Shown here: piece by piece, positions 7,294-15,247 of the stretch | Numbering within the stretch: the first letter of the stretch is position 1 | Layout: each line of letters starts with the position of its first letter | DNA from: CAVTWH01 sp963850915 | GTDB lineage: Bacteria; Actinomycetota; Actinomycetes; Mycobacteriales; Micromonosporaceae | Assembly (NCBI GenBank): GCA_963850915.1 | Contig: CAWKND010000013.1 | Span: 62,001-126,000 of the forward strand | Reading direction: 5' to 3' | Length of the DNA: 64,000 nucleotides | Notes under the pieces: generated by a model | The model's database searches: none | What the model was told of the DNA's origin: nothing | Seen by the model: only the letters and a program-made list of their open reading frames with translations | Program-made: the position numbers and the translations under genes

Positions 7294-8400
7294 ATGGCAA
7301 GTCGATCCGCACTGAACCAGGCCACCGACGCCATTGTGTCCGCGTGCTACCAGGGTCATCCGCCAGAGCGCCTCAAGTACGAGGTCCTGGCACTGCTTCG
7401 ACCTGTGCTTCCGGTCGATGCGCTGTGGTGGGCGACGAGTGACCCGGCCACGCTGTTGTTCACCCAGGCGTACAGCGAAGGCATCCCGGCTCGGAACATC
7501 CCGTACCTGGTCGACAACGAGTTCCTCGGCAATGACGCCAACCAGTGGACCGACCTGGTCCACTGGTCTGGCGGTGTGCGCTCCCTGGCCCATGCGACAG
7601 GCGGACGGCTGGAACTGAGCGGCCGCTTCAGAGACGTGTTCCAACCCCTCGGGCTTGGCGACGAACTGCGTGCGGTACTGCGGTCCGGTGAGGACTGCTG
7701 GGGGTTGTTGTGCCTACATCGTGCTGCCGGCGGCCCGTTCTCCGGCGCGGAGACAAAGCTCATCAGCGGCCTGGCTCCGCATCTCGGCTACGGAATCCGG
7801 GCCGGACTTCTTGTCGCGAGCGCGATCGAGGGCAACGCGGCCGATTCGCCAGGGCTGGTCGTGGTCGAAGCTGGTGGGGAGATCGTCGCAGCGACCGCCG
7901 CAGCACAAGCGTGGTTCGCCGAACTCGGTCACAACGGCAACACAGGTGGGTCGGTACCCTCCGAGGTCGCTACGGCGATTGCACTGCTACGTCGGTCTCC
8001 TGGGGCGCCACCGACGAGACTGCGGGTACGCACCAGGGCCGGCCGCTGGATTGTGCTGCACGCGTCGTACCTGACCGGACTCGATCTGGCTGCGGATCAA
8101 ATCGCCGTCATCATCGAAGCCGCCACTCCGATCGAGGTGAGTGACGTCATTATGCGGGCGTACGGACTGACCGAACGCGAACGTACTGTAACTGGCCTTG
8201 TCTGCCAGGGTCTCTCGACGGTGGAGATCGCGGCGACGCTATGGATCTCCGGAAACACAGTCCAGGACCACTTGAAGTCCGTTTTCGACAAGACCGGCGT
8301 CCGCAGCCGTCGCGAATTGATAGCCACGATCCTGCACAACCACTACCTGCCCGCGCTCGGGCAGTCGCGACCGGTCAGCGCTCGCGGCTTCTTCCAATGA
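7294..8400 (+). CDS. LuxR-family transcriptional regulator with GAF/PAS-like sensor region
   Basis: The 368-residue protein has a C-terminal LuxR-type helix-turn-helix (YGLTERERTVTGLVCQGLS, then EIAATLWISGNTVQDHLKSV) at about residues 295-350. In front lie about 280 residues resembling a GAF domain (GLLCLHRAAGGPFSGAET) followed by a PAS-like segment (PGLVVVEAGGEIVAATAAA). It should bind DNA as a dimer in response to an unknown small molecule or redox signal. The start at 7294 is preferred because GGGGGG lies five bases upstream; an in-frame ATG at 7273, directly after the preceding gene, is possible. Its likely partner is the ABM-like gene in front. Confidence 0.85.
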   Translation: MASRSALNQATDAIVSACYQGHPPERLKYEVLALLRPVLPVDALWWATSDPATLLFTQAYSEGIPARNIPYLVDNEFLGNDANQWTDLVHWSGGVRSLAHATGGRLELSGRFRDVFQPLGLGDELRAVLRSGEDCWGLLCLHRAAGGPFSGAETKLISGLAPHLGYGIRAGLLVASAIEGNAADSPGLVVVEAGGEIVAATAAAQAWFAELGHNGNTGGSVPSEVATAIALLRRSPGAPPTRLRVRTRAGRWIVLHASYLTGLDLAADQIAVIIEAATPIEVSDVIMRAYGLTERERTVTGLVCQGLSTVEIAATLWISGNTVQDHLKSVFDKTGVRSRRELIATILHNHYLPALGQSRPVSARGFFQ

Positions 8401-8590
8401 CGTACTAACGCGTTGGCTCGGGTCGCACTCGTGGCGGCCGATAGCCGTGGACGGCAAGACACCTCAAGCTGAACGGCCCGCCCGGCGTCCAGGCGCACCT
8501 CCTCGGCCCGTGATCATGCCGTTGCTGTCAGGCCCGGATTTCTTCGCTGGAGGCGGGGTTTCGGGTCTGGTTTGTGCTGGTGGATTGGGG

Positions 8591-8662
8591 TGGGCGCGGC
8601 AGGTTTCGAACCTGCGACCCCTCGCTTGTAAGGCGAGTGCTCTCCCGCTGAGCTACGCGCCC
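8591..8662 (-). tRNA. tRNA-Val (anticodon UAC)
   Basis: The minus strand folds as a complete cloverleaf: acceptor GGGCGCG/CGCGCCC, D-arm GCTC...GAGC, anticodon stem CTCGC/GCGAG with loop CTTACAA (anticodon TAC), T-arm GCAGG-TTCGAAA-CCTGC and discriminator A. CCA is not encoded; CCCC follows. This tRNA reads GTA, normally a rare valine codon in high-GC genomes but common here because of the abundance of GTAC. Confidence 0.97.
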
Positions 8663-8750
8663 CGGACAACGCCGAGAGTCTACCGTGTCCCGGCGGTACC
8701 TTCACGTCGCCCATATCGGGCGGGGTACCCGGCGGGTCTAACCTGACCCG

Positions 8751-9200
8751 GTGCCCACCGCCAACCCCCGACTGGTGCGTTCGATCGTCGTGGCGCTGTT
8801 GGTGCTGATCGGGGTGGTACTCGTGGCAGTGGAGGTACGCGGATACCTGCGCGATCGCCACGAGCGGCTCGGCGAGGTGACCGTGACCAGCTGCTCGTTC
8901 AAGACCTTCAGCCAGCACGGCAGCGTCTACGACTGTCGAGGCAGCTTCACAGGGGACCAAAGTGATCTTGCGATCGCCGATGTGCGCTTCGAGCACCAGG
9001 GGAGCCTGGCGGCGGGCGAGCGGGTACGGGCGACGCTGGCCGGGCCGGGCGACGAAACCGCGCACCCGGTGAGCGAGAGTCACTGGCGGCTGGCGGTCAC
9101 CAGTGCCGGCGCACTGCTGGCGCTGGGGCTCGCGGTCGGCCTCTGGCGGGCACCGGCCACGTACCGGCGCCGGCCACAACAGCCGAGCGCCGGCACGTAA
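8751..9200 (+). CDS. hypothetical membrane protein with two transmembrane segments
   Basis: The 149-residue protein starts with GTG and has one hydrophobic span near residues 10-28 (SIVVALLVLIGVVLVAV) and a second near residues 112-132 (LAVTSAGALLALGLAVGLW). An extracytoplasmic loop of about 80 residues with two Cys (SCSF, YDCRG) separates them, and the end is basic and proline-rich. The two loop cysteines could form a disulfide. No family is recognised. It is convergent with the peroxiredoxin gene, 12 bases apart. Confidence 0.65.
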   Translation: MPTANPRLVRSIVVALLVLIGVVLVAVEVRGYLRDRHERLGEVTVTSCSFKTFSQHGSVYDCRGSFTGDQSDLAIADVRFEHQGSLAAGERVRATLAGPGDETAHPVSESHWRLAVTSAGALLALGLAVGLWRAPATYRRRPQQPSAGT

Positions 9201-9212
9201 AGGCGGTAAAGA

Positions 9213-9668
9213 TCAGGCGGCGAGCGCCTTGCGCCAGGCGTCCTGGTCGCGAGCCTGGCCGGGGCCGTTCTGCTCGGCGAAGGTGACCGTACCGTCGGTG
9301 TCGATCACGAAGGTCCCCCGATTGGCGAAGCCCTTCTCCGCGTTGAACACCCCGTACGCCTCGGCCACCGCACCGTGCGGCCAGAAGTCGGCGAGTAGCG
9401 GGAACTCGTACCCCTGCTGATCGGCCCAGATCTTGTGCGAGTACGACGAGTCGACGCTCACGGTCAGCACCTGGACGCTGTCGTTGGCGAAGTCGTTCAG
9501 GTTGTCGCGTACCGCGCAGAGCTCACCCTGGCAGGTACCCGTGAATGCGAGCGGGTAGAAGACCAGCAGGACCTTCTTCGCGCCGCGGAAGTCCGACAGG
9601 CGTACTTCCTGGTTGTTCTGGTCTTTGAGGACGAAGTCCGGGGCCGCTGCCCCCACCTCGATGGCCAT
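9213..9668 (-). CDS. AhpE/Bcp-type peroxiredoxin
   Basis: The 151-residue thioredoxin-fold protein carries the peroxidatic motif PLAFTGTCQGELC, with the catalytic Cys preceded by Thr in the P-x3-T-x2-C arrangement and a conserved Arg downstream (NRGTFVID). It should reduce H2O2, organic peroxides or peroxynitrite in the cytosol, with reductant supplied by mycoredoxin or thioredoxin. A second Cys five residues after the first could act as resolving cysteine; the classic mycobacterial AhpE has only one. The start at 9668 (MAIEVGAAAPDF) gives the standard peroxiredoxin N-terminus; an upstream in-frame extension is repeat-derived and is rejected. Confidence 0.88.
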   Translation of the reverse strand: MAIEVGAAAPDFVLKDQNNQEVRLSDFRGAKKVLLVFYPLAFTGTCQGELCAVRDNLNDFANDSVQVLTVSVDSSYSHKIWADQQGYEFPLLADFWPHGAVAEAYGVFNAEKGFANRGTFVIDTDGTVTFAEQNGPGQARDQDAWRKALAA

Positions 9669-9716
9669 GCCACGCTCCAGATCTCGATCGGAGCTTCGAG
9701 CATGCCACGCCGCCCG

Positions 9717-9868
9717 CCGCCCCCGGCCGCGGGAGCAGCCCAGCCACAAGACCAGCCCAGCCAGAAGACCAGACCGGCCGCGGGACCAGCCCAGCCAGAA
9801 GCGGTGGGAGCAGCCAAGCCAGAGGCTACGGGAGCAGCCAAGCCACAGGACCAGCCCGGCCGCCGGAG
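9717..9868. repeat. imperfect tandem repeat in intergenic DNA
   Basis: The stretch between the peroxiredoxin start and the DUF3052 stop (266 bases) contains degenerate copies of GACCAGCCCAGCCAGAAG and GGGAGCAGCCAAGCCAGAGG, roughly 18-30 bases long. Reading frames across it on both strands are repeats of Pro/Ala/Gln or Trp/Gly/Ala and do not look like real proteins. The rest of the gap shows nothing. Confidence 0.55.
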
Positions 9869-9934
9869 CAGGCCGACCAACTCACAGAAATGGGCCCGAA
9901 GCCGCGTCGCGGCTCGGGCGGCAAGACCTCGCCG

Positions 9935-10369
9935 TCAGCGCTTGCGGGCGGAGCGTGGCGCGACCAGTCGGGCGCCGCTCCAGTCCTTGCCGGCGCTGAT
10001 GATCGTGGTCTGGGCCAGGCCGGCGGTGGGCGCCGACTCGGTGATGTCGCTGGGCTCGACGTGTCCGTCGCGACCCGACTTCGGGGTCAGCAGCCAGATC
10101 ACACCGTTGTCGGCCAGCGGTCCGAGGGCATCGACAAGGGTGTCAACGAGGTCGCCGTCGCCGTCGCGCCACCACAGCAGCACCACGTCGACCACCTCGT
10201 CGGTGTCTTCGTCGACCAATTCCCCGCAACGGTCGATCAGGGCGTTTCGGAGATCTTCGTCTACGTCGTCGTCGTAGCCCATCTCCATAACGACCATGCC
10301 CGGTTCGATATTGAACCGGTCCGCCAGGCTGCGTACGCCATCAGCGGCCTGACCAGCGGTCGCGCTCAC
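9935..10369 (-). CDS. DUF3052 family protein
   Basis: The 144-residue acidic protein starts at GTG (SATAGQAADGVRSLADRF) with AGGAGG nine bases upstream. Features of the family are clear: EPGMVVMEMGYDDDVDEDLR, a very acidic helix DEDTDEVVDVVLLWW, GPLADNGVIWLLTPK and HVEPSDI, ending in APTAGLAQT and LVAPRS. DUF3052 proteins are conserved in actinobacteria next to central metabolism genes and have no established biochemical role. Here it lies beside a peroxiredoxin and close to two E1 dehydrogenase genes. Confidence 0.92.
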   Translation of the reverse strand: MSATAGQAADGVRSLADRFNIEPGMVVMEMGYDDDVDEDLRNALIDRCGELVDEDTDEVVDVVLLWWRDGDGDLVDTLVDALGPLADNGVIWLLTPKSGRDGHVEPSDITESAPTAGLAQTTIISAGKDWSGARLVAPRSARKR

Positions 10370-10486
10370 TGTTCCATGCCTCCTCAAACTCCTCCCGATG
10401 CCGTCCGTCGACACCGTTAGCCGGTAGTCCACACAGTCCCGGCGCCCAGCGCAAGTGGCGCACCGGCTACTCCGCAAAGATAAGGC

Positions 10487-12907
10487 CTACGAGGCCAGCA
10501 GGGCGCGCGCTCCGGCGATGATCGAATCCTCGCTGACCAGGACGAGGTTGGCGGCGGCACCGAGCGGGACGAAGGAGTCGACGGCGAAGGTACGCCGGGT
10601 GGCGCCGACAAAACCGGCGTCGCTGAGTACCCCCAAGATCCCTTCGCCGACGCCGCCGGAGCGGCGGGTCTCGTCGACGATCAAGACCCGGCCGGTGACG
10701 CCGGCCTCCCGGACGATGTCCGCGACCGGCAGCGGAGCCAACCAACGAAGATCAACCACGCGGGTACCGATGCCAGCCGCCGCCATCCGGGCAGCCACCC
10801 GCAGCGACATCCGTACCCCGTTGCCGAAGGTCACGATCGTCAGATCAGCCCCGGAGCCGAGTACGTCCACCCGCGCCCGCCCGATGGGTACGTGCACGTC
10901 CGCCCAGCTCTGCGGGGGTGCGTACCGGCCGGCCCAGCCCCCGTCGCCGGTCTCGTGCAGGTCCCGGGTGTGGTAGAGCGCGATGGGCTCCAGGTAGGCG
11001 CAGACCGACCCGTCCACGGCAGCCGCCGCCAGGCAGGTACGCAGCAGCGCGGGCGCGTCCTGGGGCCGGGCCGGGCAGGCCACCACCAGCCCCGGGATGT
11101 CCCGCAGTACGGCGACCGAGTTGTCGTTGTGGAAGTGCCCGCCGAAGCCCTCCTGGTAGGCCAGTCCCGCGATGCGTACGACCATCGGGTTGCGGTACGC
11201 CCCACTGGAGAAGAAGCTCATCGAGGCCGCCTCGCCGCGCAGCTGGTCCTCGGCGTTGTGCAGGTAGGCCAGGTACTGGATCTCCGGGATGGGCAGCAGG
11301 CCGGCGAGCCCGGCACCCAGTCCCAGCCCCAGGATCGAGGTCTCGTCGAGCAGGGTGTCGAAGACCCGGCTGGCGCCGAAGCGGGTACGCAGCCCCTTCG
11401 TCACCCCGTACACGCCGCCCTTGGCCGCCACGTCCTCGCCGAACAGCAGCGCCTGCGGGTAGGCCAGCAGCGCGTCGGTGAGCGCCGCGTTGATCGACTG
11501 GCTGAGGGTGAGCGCGCCGGCGTTCTCCGGCAGCCGGTCGCCGAACGCCCGGGACCGGGCCGCCGCCGAGGCTGCCACCGGCGGGAACTCGCCCGACGGT
11601 GTGGTCAGCGCGGAGCGCAGTGAATCGGCCGGGGCGGGAGTGGCGGGAGTGGCGGTGACGGCTCGGGGGCCGGTCGGAGCGGCCAGGGTGGTACCGGCCT
11701 CGGCGACCGCTCGGGCCACCCGGACCGGCCGGCGCGGAGCCAACGGCGCCACCACTTCAGCGGCGGTGGTCAGCTTCGCCTCGACGAGTACCTCCTCGGC
11801 GATCCGGCGGACCAGCCAGCCGATCTCGTCGTACCGGGCGAGCACCTCGGCCGTCGTCGCGGCGCCGGCGCGTACCAGCTCCCGGGCGGTGGCCGGCAAC
11901 GGGTCCAGGGCCAGCTCGGCACTGATCTCGGCGGCCGGCCGGTAGCCCACCTCCGCGTCGGCGCCCGCGTGCCCGAGCAGCCGTACCGTCCGCAGGTGCA
12001 GTACCGCCGGCCGGCGCTGCCGGCGTACCCATCGCGCAGCCTCGACCGCGCTGTCGTACGCCGCCGCCAGGTCCAGACCGTCGGCCGCGAAGTACCGGAT
12101 GCCCGGCTTGCCGCGCAGGCTCTGTGCCACCCAGCCCTGTGGCGAGCGCACGCTGATGCCCAGTCCGTTGTCCTCGCAGACGAACAGCAGCGGAAGTTTC
12201 AAGCCGGAGTGGTCGCACCAGCCGGCCGTGTTGAAGGCGGCGGTGGCGCTCGCGTGGTTGATCGAAGCGTCGCCGAACGAGCAGACCACGAGCGCGTCGG
12301 CGGGCCAGCCCGGCGCGGGTGGGGGTACCCGCCGGCTGCGCTCGATGGCGAAGCCGATGCCGACCGCCCGGGGCAGGTGCGAGGCGATCGTGGAGGTGGT
12401 CGGGATGATCTCCAGGTCCCGGTGCCCGAAGACCTTGTGCCGGCCGCCGGCGATGGGCTCGCTGGCCGAGGCGACGATGCCCCGCAGTACGTCCCGGATG
12501 GCCTCTTCCAGGCCGCCGTGCTTGCCGTTCTCCGCGTGGTTCTGGATCGCCCGGGCCACGTAGAACCCGCCCGAGCGGTAGTGCAGCAGCGCCGGGTCGG
12601 TACTGCGCAGCGCGGCGGCGACCGCGGCGTTGCCCTCGTGACCGGCCGAGCCGATCGTGTAGTACCCCTCGCCGAAGTCACGCAGCCAGCGCGCGGCGAG
12701 ATCCAGGTGCCGGCTGGCGAGCTGAGCGTCGAACAGGTCCCGGGCCAGCGCAGCGGTCAGCCCCGAGCCGGTCCGCAGCGGCGCGTCCGCGGGCAGCCCG
12801 GCGCCCCCGTCCGGGGTGGCGGTACCCGGTTCGACGCTGTCCAGTTCACCAACAACTGTCCGGAATCGTTCGTCCAGGTCCTGCGGGGTGGTCACGCTCA
12901 ACAGCAT
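10487..12907 (-). CDS. fused E1 alpha/beta 2-oxo acid dehydrogenase, thiamine diphosphate dependent
   Basis: About 806 residues form a single chain. The first 370 correspond to the E1 alpha subunit, with the TPP segment SFGDASINHASATAAFN and a closing VCEDNGLGIS. A Pro/Ala-rich linker (about 400-460) follows, then an E1 beta subunit (LFGEDVAAKGGVYGVTKGL, DTLLDETSILGLGLGAGL, YQEGFGGHFHNDN, VDLRWLAPLP). It should decarboxylate a 2-oxo acid and pass the acyl group to a lipoyl E2; the substrate (branched-chain, pyruvate or acetoin type) cannot be read. No E2 or E3 gene is adjacent. The start is uncertain: MLLSVTTPQDL is chosen, no Shine-Dalgarno site is evident, and MSGRGT at 12937 is an alternative. 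Confidence 0.82.
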   Translation of the reverse strand: MLLSVTTPQDLDERFRTVVGELDSVEPGTATPDGGAGLPADAPLRTGSGLTAALARDLFDAQLASRHLDLAARWLRDFGEGYYTIGSAGHEGNAAVAAALRSTDPALLHYRSGGFYVARAIQNHAENGKHGGLEEAIRDVLRGIVASASEPIAGGRHKVFGHRDLEIIPTTSTIASHLPRAVGIGFAIERSRRVPPPAPGWPADALVVCSFGDASINHASATAAFNTAGWCDHSGLKLPLLFVCEDNGLGISVRSPQGWVAQSLRGKPGIRYFAADGLDLAAAYDSAVEAARWVRRQRRPAVLHLRTVRLLGHAGADAEVGYRPAAEISAELALDPLPATARELVRAGAATTAEVLARYDEIGWLVRRIAEEVLVEAKLTTAAEVVAPLAPRRPVRVARAVAEAGTTLAAPTGPRAVTATPATPAPADSLRSALTTPSGEFPPVAASAAARSRAFGDRLPENAGALTLSQSINAALTDALLAYPQALLFGEDVAAKGGVYGVTKGLRTRFGASRVFDTLLDETSILGLGLGAGLAGLLPIPEIQYLAYLHNAEDQLRGEAASMSFFSSGAYRNPMVVRIAGLAYQEGFGGHFHNDNSVAVLRDIPGLVVACPARPQDAPALLRTCLAAAAVDGSVCAYLEPIALYHTRDLHETGDGGWAGRYAPPQSWADVHVPIGRARVDVLGSGADLTIVTFGNGVRMSLRVAARMAAAGIGTRVVDLRWLAPLPVADIVREAGVTGRVLIVDETRRSGGVGEGILGVLSDAGFVGATRRTFAVDSFVPLGAAANLVLVSEDSIIAGARALLAS

Positions 12908-13011
12908 GGCCGAGATCGCCGTACCTCTGCCACTCATGCAGCTCGCGCCGGCCTCGCGGCGACGTCGAAGATCGGCCCGGCTTGACTTAACACGGTTTAG
13001 TCGCCACAGTT

Positions 13012-13025
13012 TGGGAGCGCTTCCA
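13012..13025. promoter_or_regulatory. CebR-type (LacI family) operator upstream of cellulase
   Basis: TGGGAGCGCTTCCA differs by one base from the palindromic CebR box TGGGAGCGCTCCCA that controls cellulase and cello-oligosaccharide genes in Streptomyces. It sits 39 bases before the GH5 start, downstream of a possible -35 TTGACT (12982-12987), a position suited to repression released by cellobiose. No cebR gene is in the window. Confidence 0.8.
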
Positions 13026-13064
13026 TTGATGATGTCCTTGCTCTAAAACGAGGAGATCATCGTC

Positions 13065-14642
13065 ATGAGACATCGCACCGCCCTGTTGGCCGCGGGCGCC
13101 GCAGCACTACTCGCCACGGCCGGCATCGCCGTGATGACCAGCACCGCGTCAGCCGCGTCCACCGGCTGCTCGGTGGACTACAACGTGCAGAGCCAGTGGC
13201 CCGGTGGCTTCAGCACCGCGGTCACCGTCACCAACCTCGGCAGCCCGGTGACCGCCTGGACGCTGGCTTGGGACTTCCCCGCCGCCGGCCAGACGGTCGG
13301 CCAAGGTTGGAGCGCCAACTGGACGCAGAGCGGCCAGCACGTGACCGCCACCAACCTGAGCTGGAACGGCAGCCTGGCCACCGGCGGTACCGCCAGCCTC
13401 GGCTTCAACGGCACCTGGACCACCAGCAACCCGAAGCCGGCGAGCTTCACGCTCAACGGCGTCACCTGTACCGGTGGCGTGGTCAGCGCCAGCCCGTCCG
13501 CCACCAGCACAACGCCGAACACGAGCCCGTCACCGTCGCGCTCGGCGTCCCCCTCGACGAGCCCGTCCGCCTCGCACTCGGCCTCGCCCTCGGCGAGCGC
13601 GAGCCAGCCGCCGAACACCGGCGCCGCTCCGGCGCTGCACGTCTCCGGTAACAAACTGCTGACCGCGTCCGGCGCCACGTACCGCCTGCTGGGCGTCAAC
13701 CGGTCGGGCGGCGAGTTCTCCTGCATTCAGGGGTACGGCATGTGGGACGGGCCGATGGATCAGGCCTCGATCACCGCCATGCGTACCTGGAAGATCCGGG
13801 CGGTTCGGGTACCCCTCAACGAGGAGTGCTGGGTCGGCACCGCTGACGTACCGGCCGGCGGGTACACCGGTACCCAGTACCAGAACGCCGTCAAGGACTA
13901 CGTGGCACTGCTGGTGGCCAACGGGATCACCCCGATCGTGGAGATGCACTGGAACTACGGCCAGTACACCGGCCCGTCCGCCGGCTGCTCCGACGTCAAG
14001 GCGACCTGCCAGAAGCCGATGCCCGACGCGCAGTACGGGCCGTCCTTCTGGACCGGCGTGGCGAACGCGTTCAAGGGCAACAACGCTGTCGTGTTCGACC
14101 TGTTCAACGAGCCGTACCCCGAGCGGGGCAGCGGCAGCAGCGAGACCGCCGGCTGGTTGTGCTGGCGTGACGGGGGTACCTGCCCCGGCATCACGTACCA
14201 GGTCGCGGGCTTCCAGACGCTGCTGAACTCGGTACGCGCCACCGGCGCCACCAACGTCGTCATGATCGGTGGGCTGGCGTACTCGAACGACCTCACCCAG
14301 TGGCTGCAGTACAAGCCGACCGACTCGACCGGCAACCTGATGGCCTTCGCGCACATCTACAACTTCAACACCTGCTCCAGTACCTCCTGCTACGACAGCC
14401 AGTTGGCACCGGTGGCGGCGAGCGTGCCGTTGGTGCTCTCCGAGACCGGCGAGAACGACTGCGCCCACGGGTTCGTCGACACCCTGATGAACTGGGCCGA
14501 CGCGCACGGGGTCGGGTACCTCGGCTGGACCTGGAACAACTGGGACTGCAGCAGCGGTCCGTCGTTGATCAGCGACTACACCGGCACCGCAACCGCATAC
14601 GGCCAGGGCCTCAAGTCCCACCTGGCCAGCGTCAGCAACTAA
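13065..14642 (+). CDS. secreted cellulase, CBM2 plus GH5 catalytic domain
   Basis: The 525-residue protein has a signal peptide (RHRTALLAAGAAALLATAGI...ASA, about 30 residues) and an N-terminal family 2 carbohydrate-binding module (residues 35-135; Trp-rich, with the Cys pair CSVDY...VTCTG). A Ser/Pro/Thr linker (about 140-185) leads to a GH5 barrel. In the barrel the acid/base Glu lies in FDLFNEPYP and the nucleophile Glu in LVLSETGEND. It should hydrolyse beta-1,4-glucan outside the cell, with the CBM holding it on crystalline cellulose. Regulation by a CebR-like repressor is implied by the operator upstream. GAGGAG lies about ten bases before the ATG. Confidence 0.93.
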   Translation: MRHRTALLAAGAAALLATAGIAVMTSTASAASTGCSVDYNVQSQWPGGFSTAVTVTNLGSPVTAWTLAWDFPAAGQTVGQGWSANWTQSGQHVTATNLSWNGSLATGGTASLGFNGTWTTSNPKPASFTLNGVTCTGGVVSASPSATSTTPNTSPSPSRSASPSTSPSASHSASPSASASQPPNTGAAPALHVSGNKLLTASGATYRLLGVNRSGGEFSCIQGYGMWDGPMDQASITAMRTWKIRAVRVPLNEECWVGTADVPAGGYTGTQYQNAVKDYVALLVANGITPIVEMHWNYGQYTGPSAGCSDVKATCQKPMPDAQYGPSFWTGVANAFKGNNAVVFDLFNEPYPERGSGSSETAGWLCWRDGGTCPGITYQVAGFQTLLNSVRATGATNVVMIGGLAYSNDLTQWLQYKPTDSTGNLMAFAHIYNFNTCSSTSCYDSQLAPVAASVPLVLSETGENDCAHGFVDTLMNWADAHGVGYLGWTWNNWDCSSGPSLISDYTGTATAYGQGLKSHLASVSN

Positions 14643-14651
14643 CGGCGCCAA

Positions 14652-14712
14652 GATCGCGGCGAGATCGGCGGAAGTGAAGCAGCACTCCACTTTCGCAGAT
14701 CTCGCCGCGATC
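14652..14712. repeat. 61-base near-perfect palindrome, terminator or repetitive extragenic element
   Basis: The arms GATCGCGGCGAGATC (14652-14666) and its exact complement (14698-14712) enclose a second pairing segment (GCGGAAGTG with CACTTTCGC, one G-T pair). The result is a stem of about 25 base pairs with an 11-base loop. It lies between convergent genes and runs into the stop codon of the yjbQ gene, so it probably terminates both transcripts. The length and regular design are more like a mobile palindromic repeat than a simple terminator. Confidence 0.7.
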
Positions 14713-15124
14713 AAGCCGTGCCCGCCGCCAAGAACGAGAACCGTACCTGCCGGGTCGGGTTGTCCCCGTTGGTGTCCACCAGGCAGATCGACTGCCAGGT
14801 ACCCAGCATGATCTCCCCACCGATCACCGGCACCGTGGCGAACGGGGCGACCAGCGCGGGCAGCACGTGGTCCCGACCGTGCCCCGGTGAGCCGTGCCGG
14901 TGCCGCCACCGGCCGTCCGTGGGCAGCAGTTCGTCCAGCGCCCTCAGCAGGTCGTCGTCGGAGCCGGCGCCGGTCTCCAGGATGGCCACCCCGGCCGTGG
15001 CGTGCGGAACGAAGACGTTGAGCAGGCCGTCCCCGAGGTTCCGGACGAACTGCGCCGCTTCGCCCGTTAGGTCGTGAACTACCGGCTTAACGCCCGTTCG
15101 GACGGTGATCACAGTGCTCTGCAC
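14711..15124 (-). CDS. yjbQ: YjbQ family protein (UPF0047, secondary thiamine-phosphate synthase-like)
   Basis: The 137-residue protein shows the family hallmarks: GLLNVFVPHATAGVAILETG in the first half, RWRHRHGSPGHGRDHVLPAL in the middle and GTWQSICLVDTNGDNPTRQV at the end. The conserved His and Glu residues probably bind a metal. Members weakly complement thiamine phosphate synthase in E. coli, but their true substrate is unknown. The gene stands alone between the cellulase and aceE, and its stop lies in the palindrome described separately. Confidence 0.9.
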   Translation of the reverse strand: MQSTVITVRTGVKPVVHDLTGEAAQFVRNLGDGLLNVFVPHATAGVAILETGAGSDDDLLRALDELLPTDGRWRHRHGSPGHGRDHVLPALVAPFATVPVIGGEIMLGTWQSICLVDTNGDNPTRQVRFSFLAAGTA

Positions 15125-15247
15125 GCCGAAAGGCTACCGGCTGGTACGTGTCCGACGTGACAGTTGCGCCCGGGTCGCTGTGAATCCATAACCGCGACGC
15201 GGCAGGATGGCAAGGGAGACATCTGTCATAAACCTAAGGACAAGCCT

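Noticed and set aside
8591..8662. tRNA gene as an integration site for the nearby accessory genes
   Set aside because: No integrase, no direct repeat of the tRNA 3' end and no phage or ICE genes were seen; the GTAC-poor segment ends 1.3 kb away.
8447..8746. Plus-strand frame overlapping the tRNA-Val gene
   Set aside because: It runs through the tRNA cloverleaf and has no ribosome site or recognisable domain.
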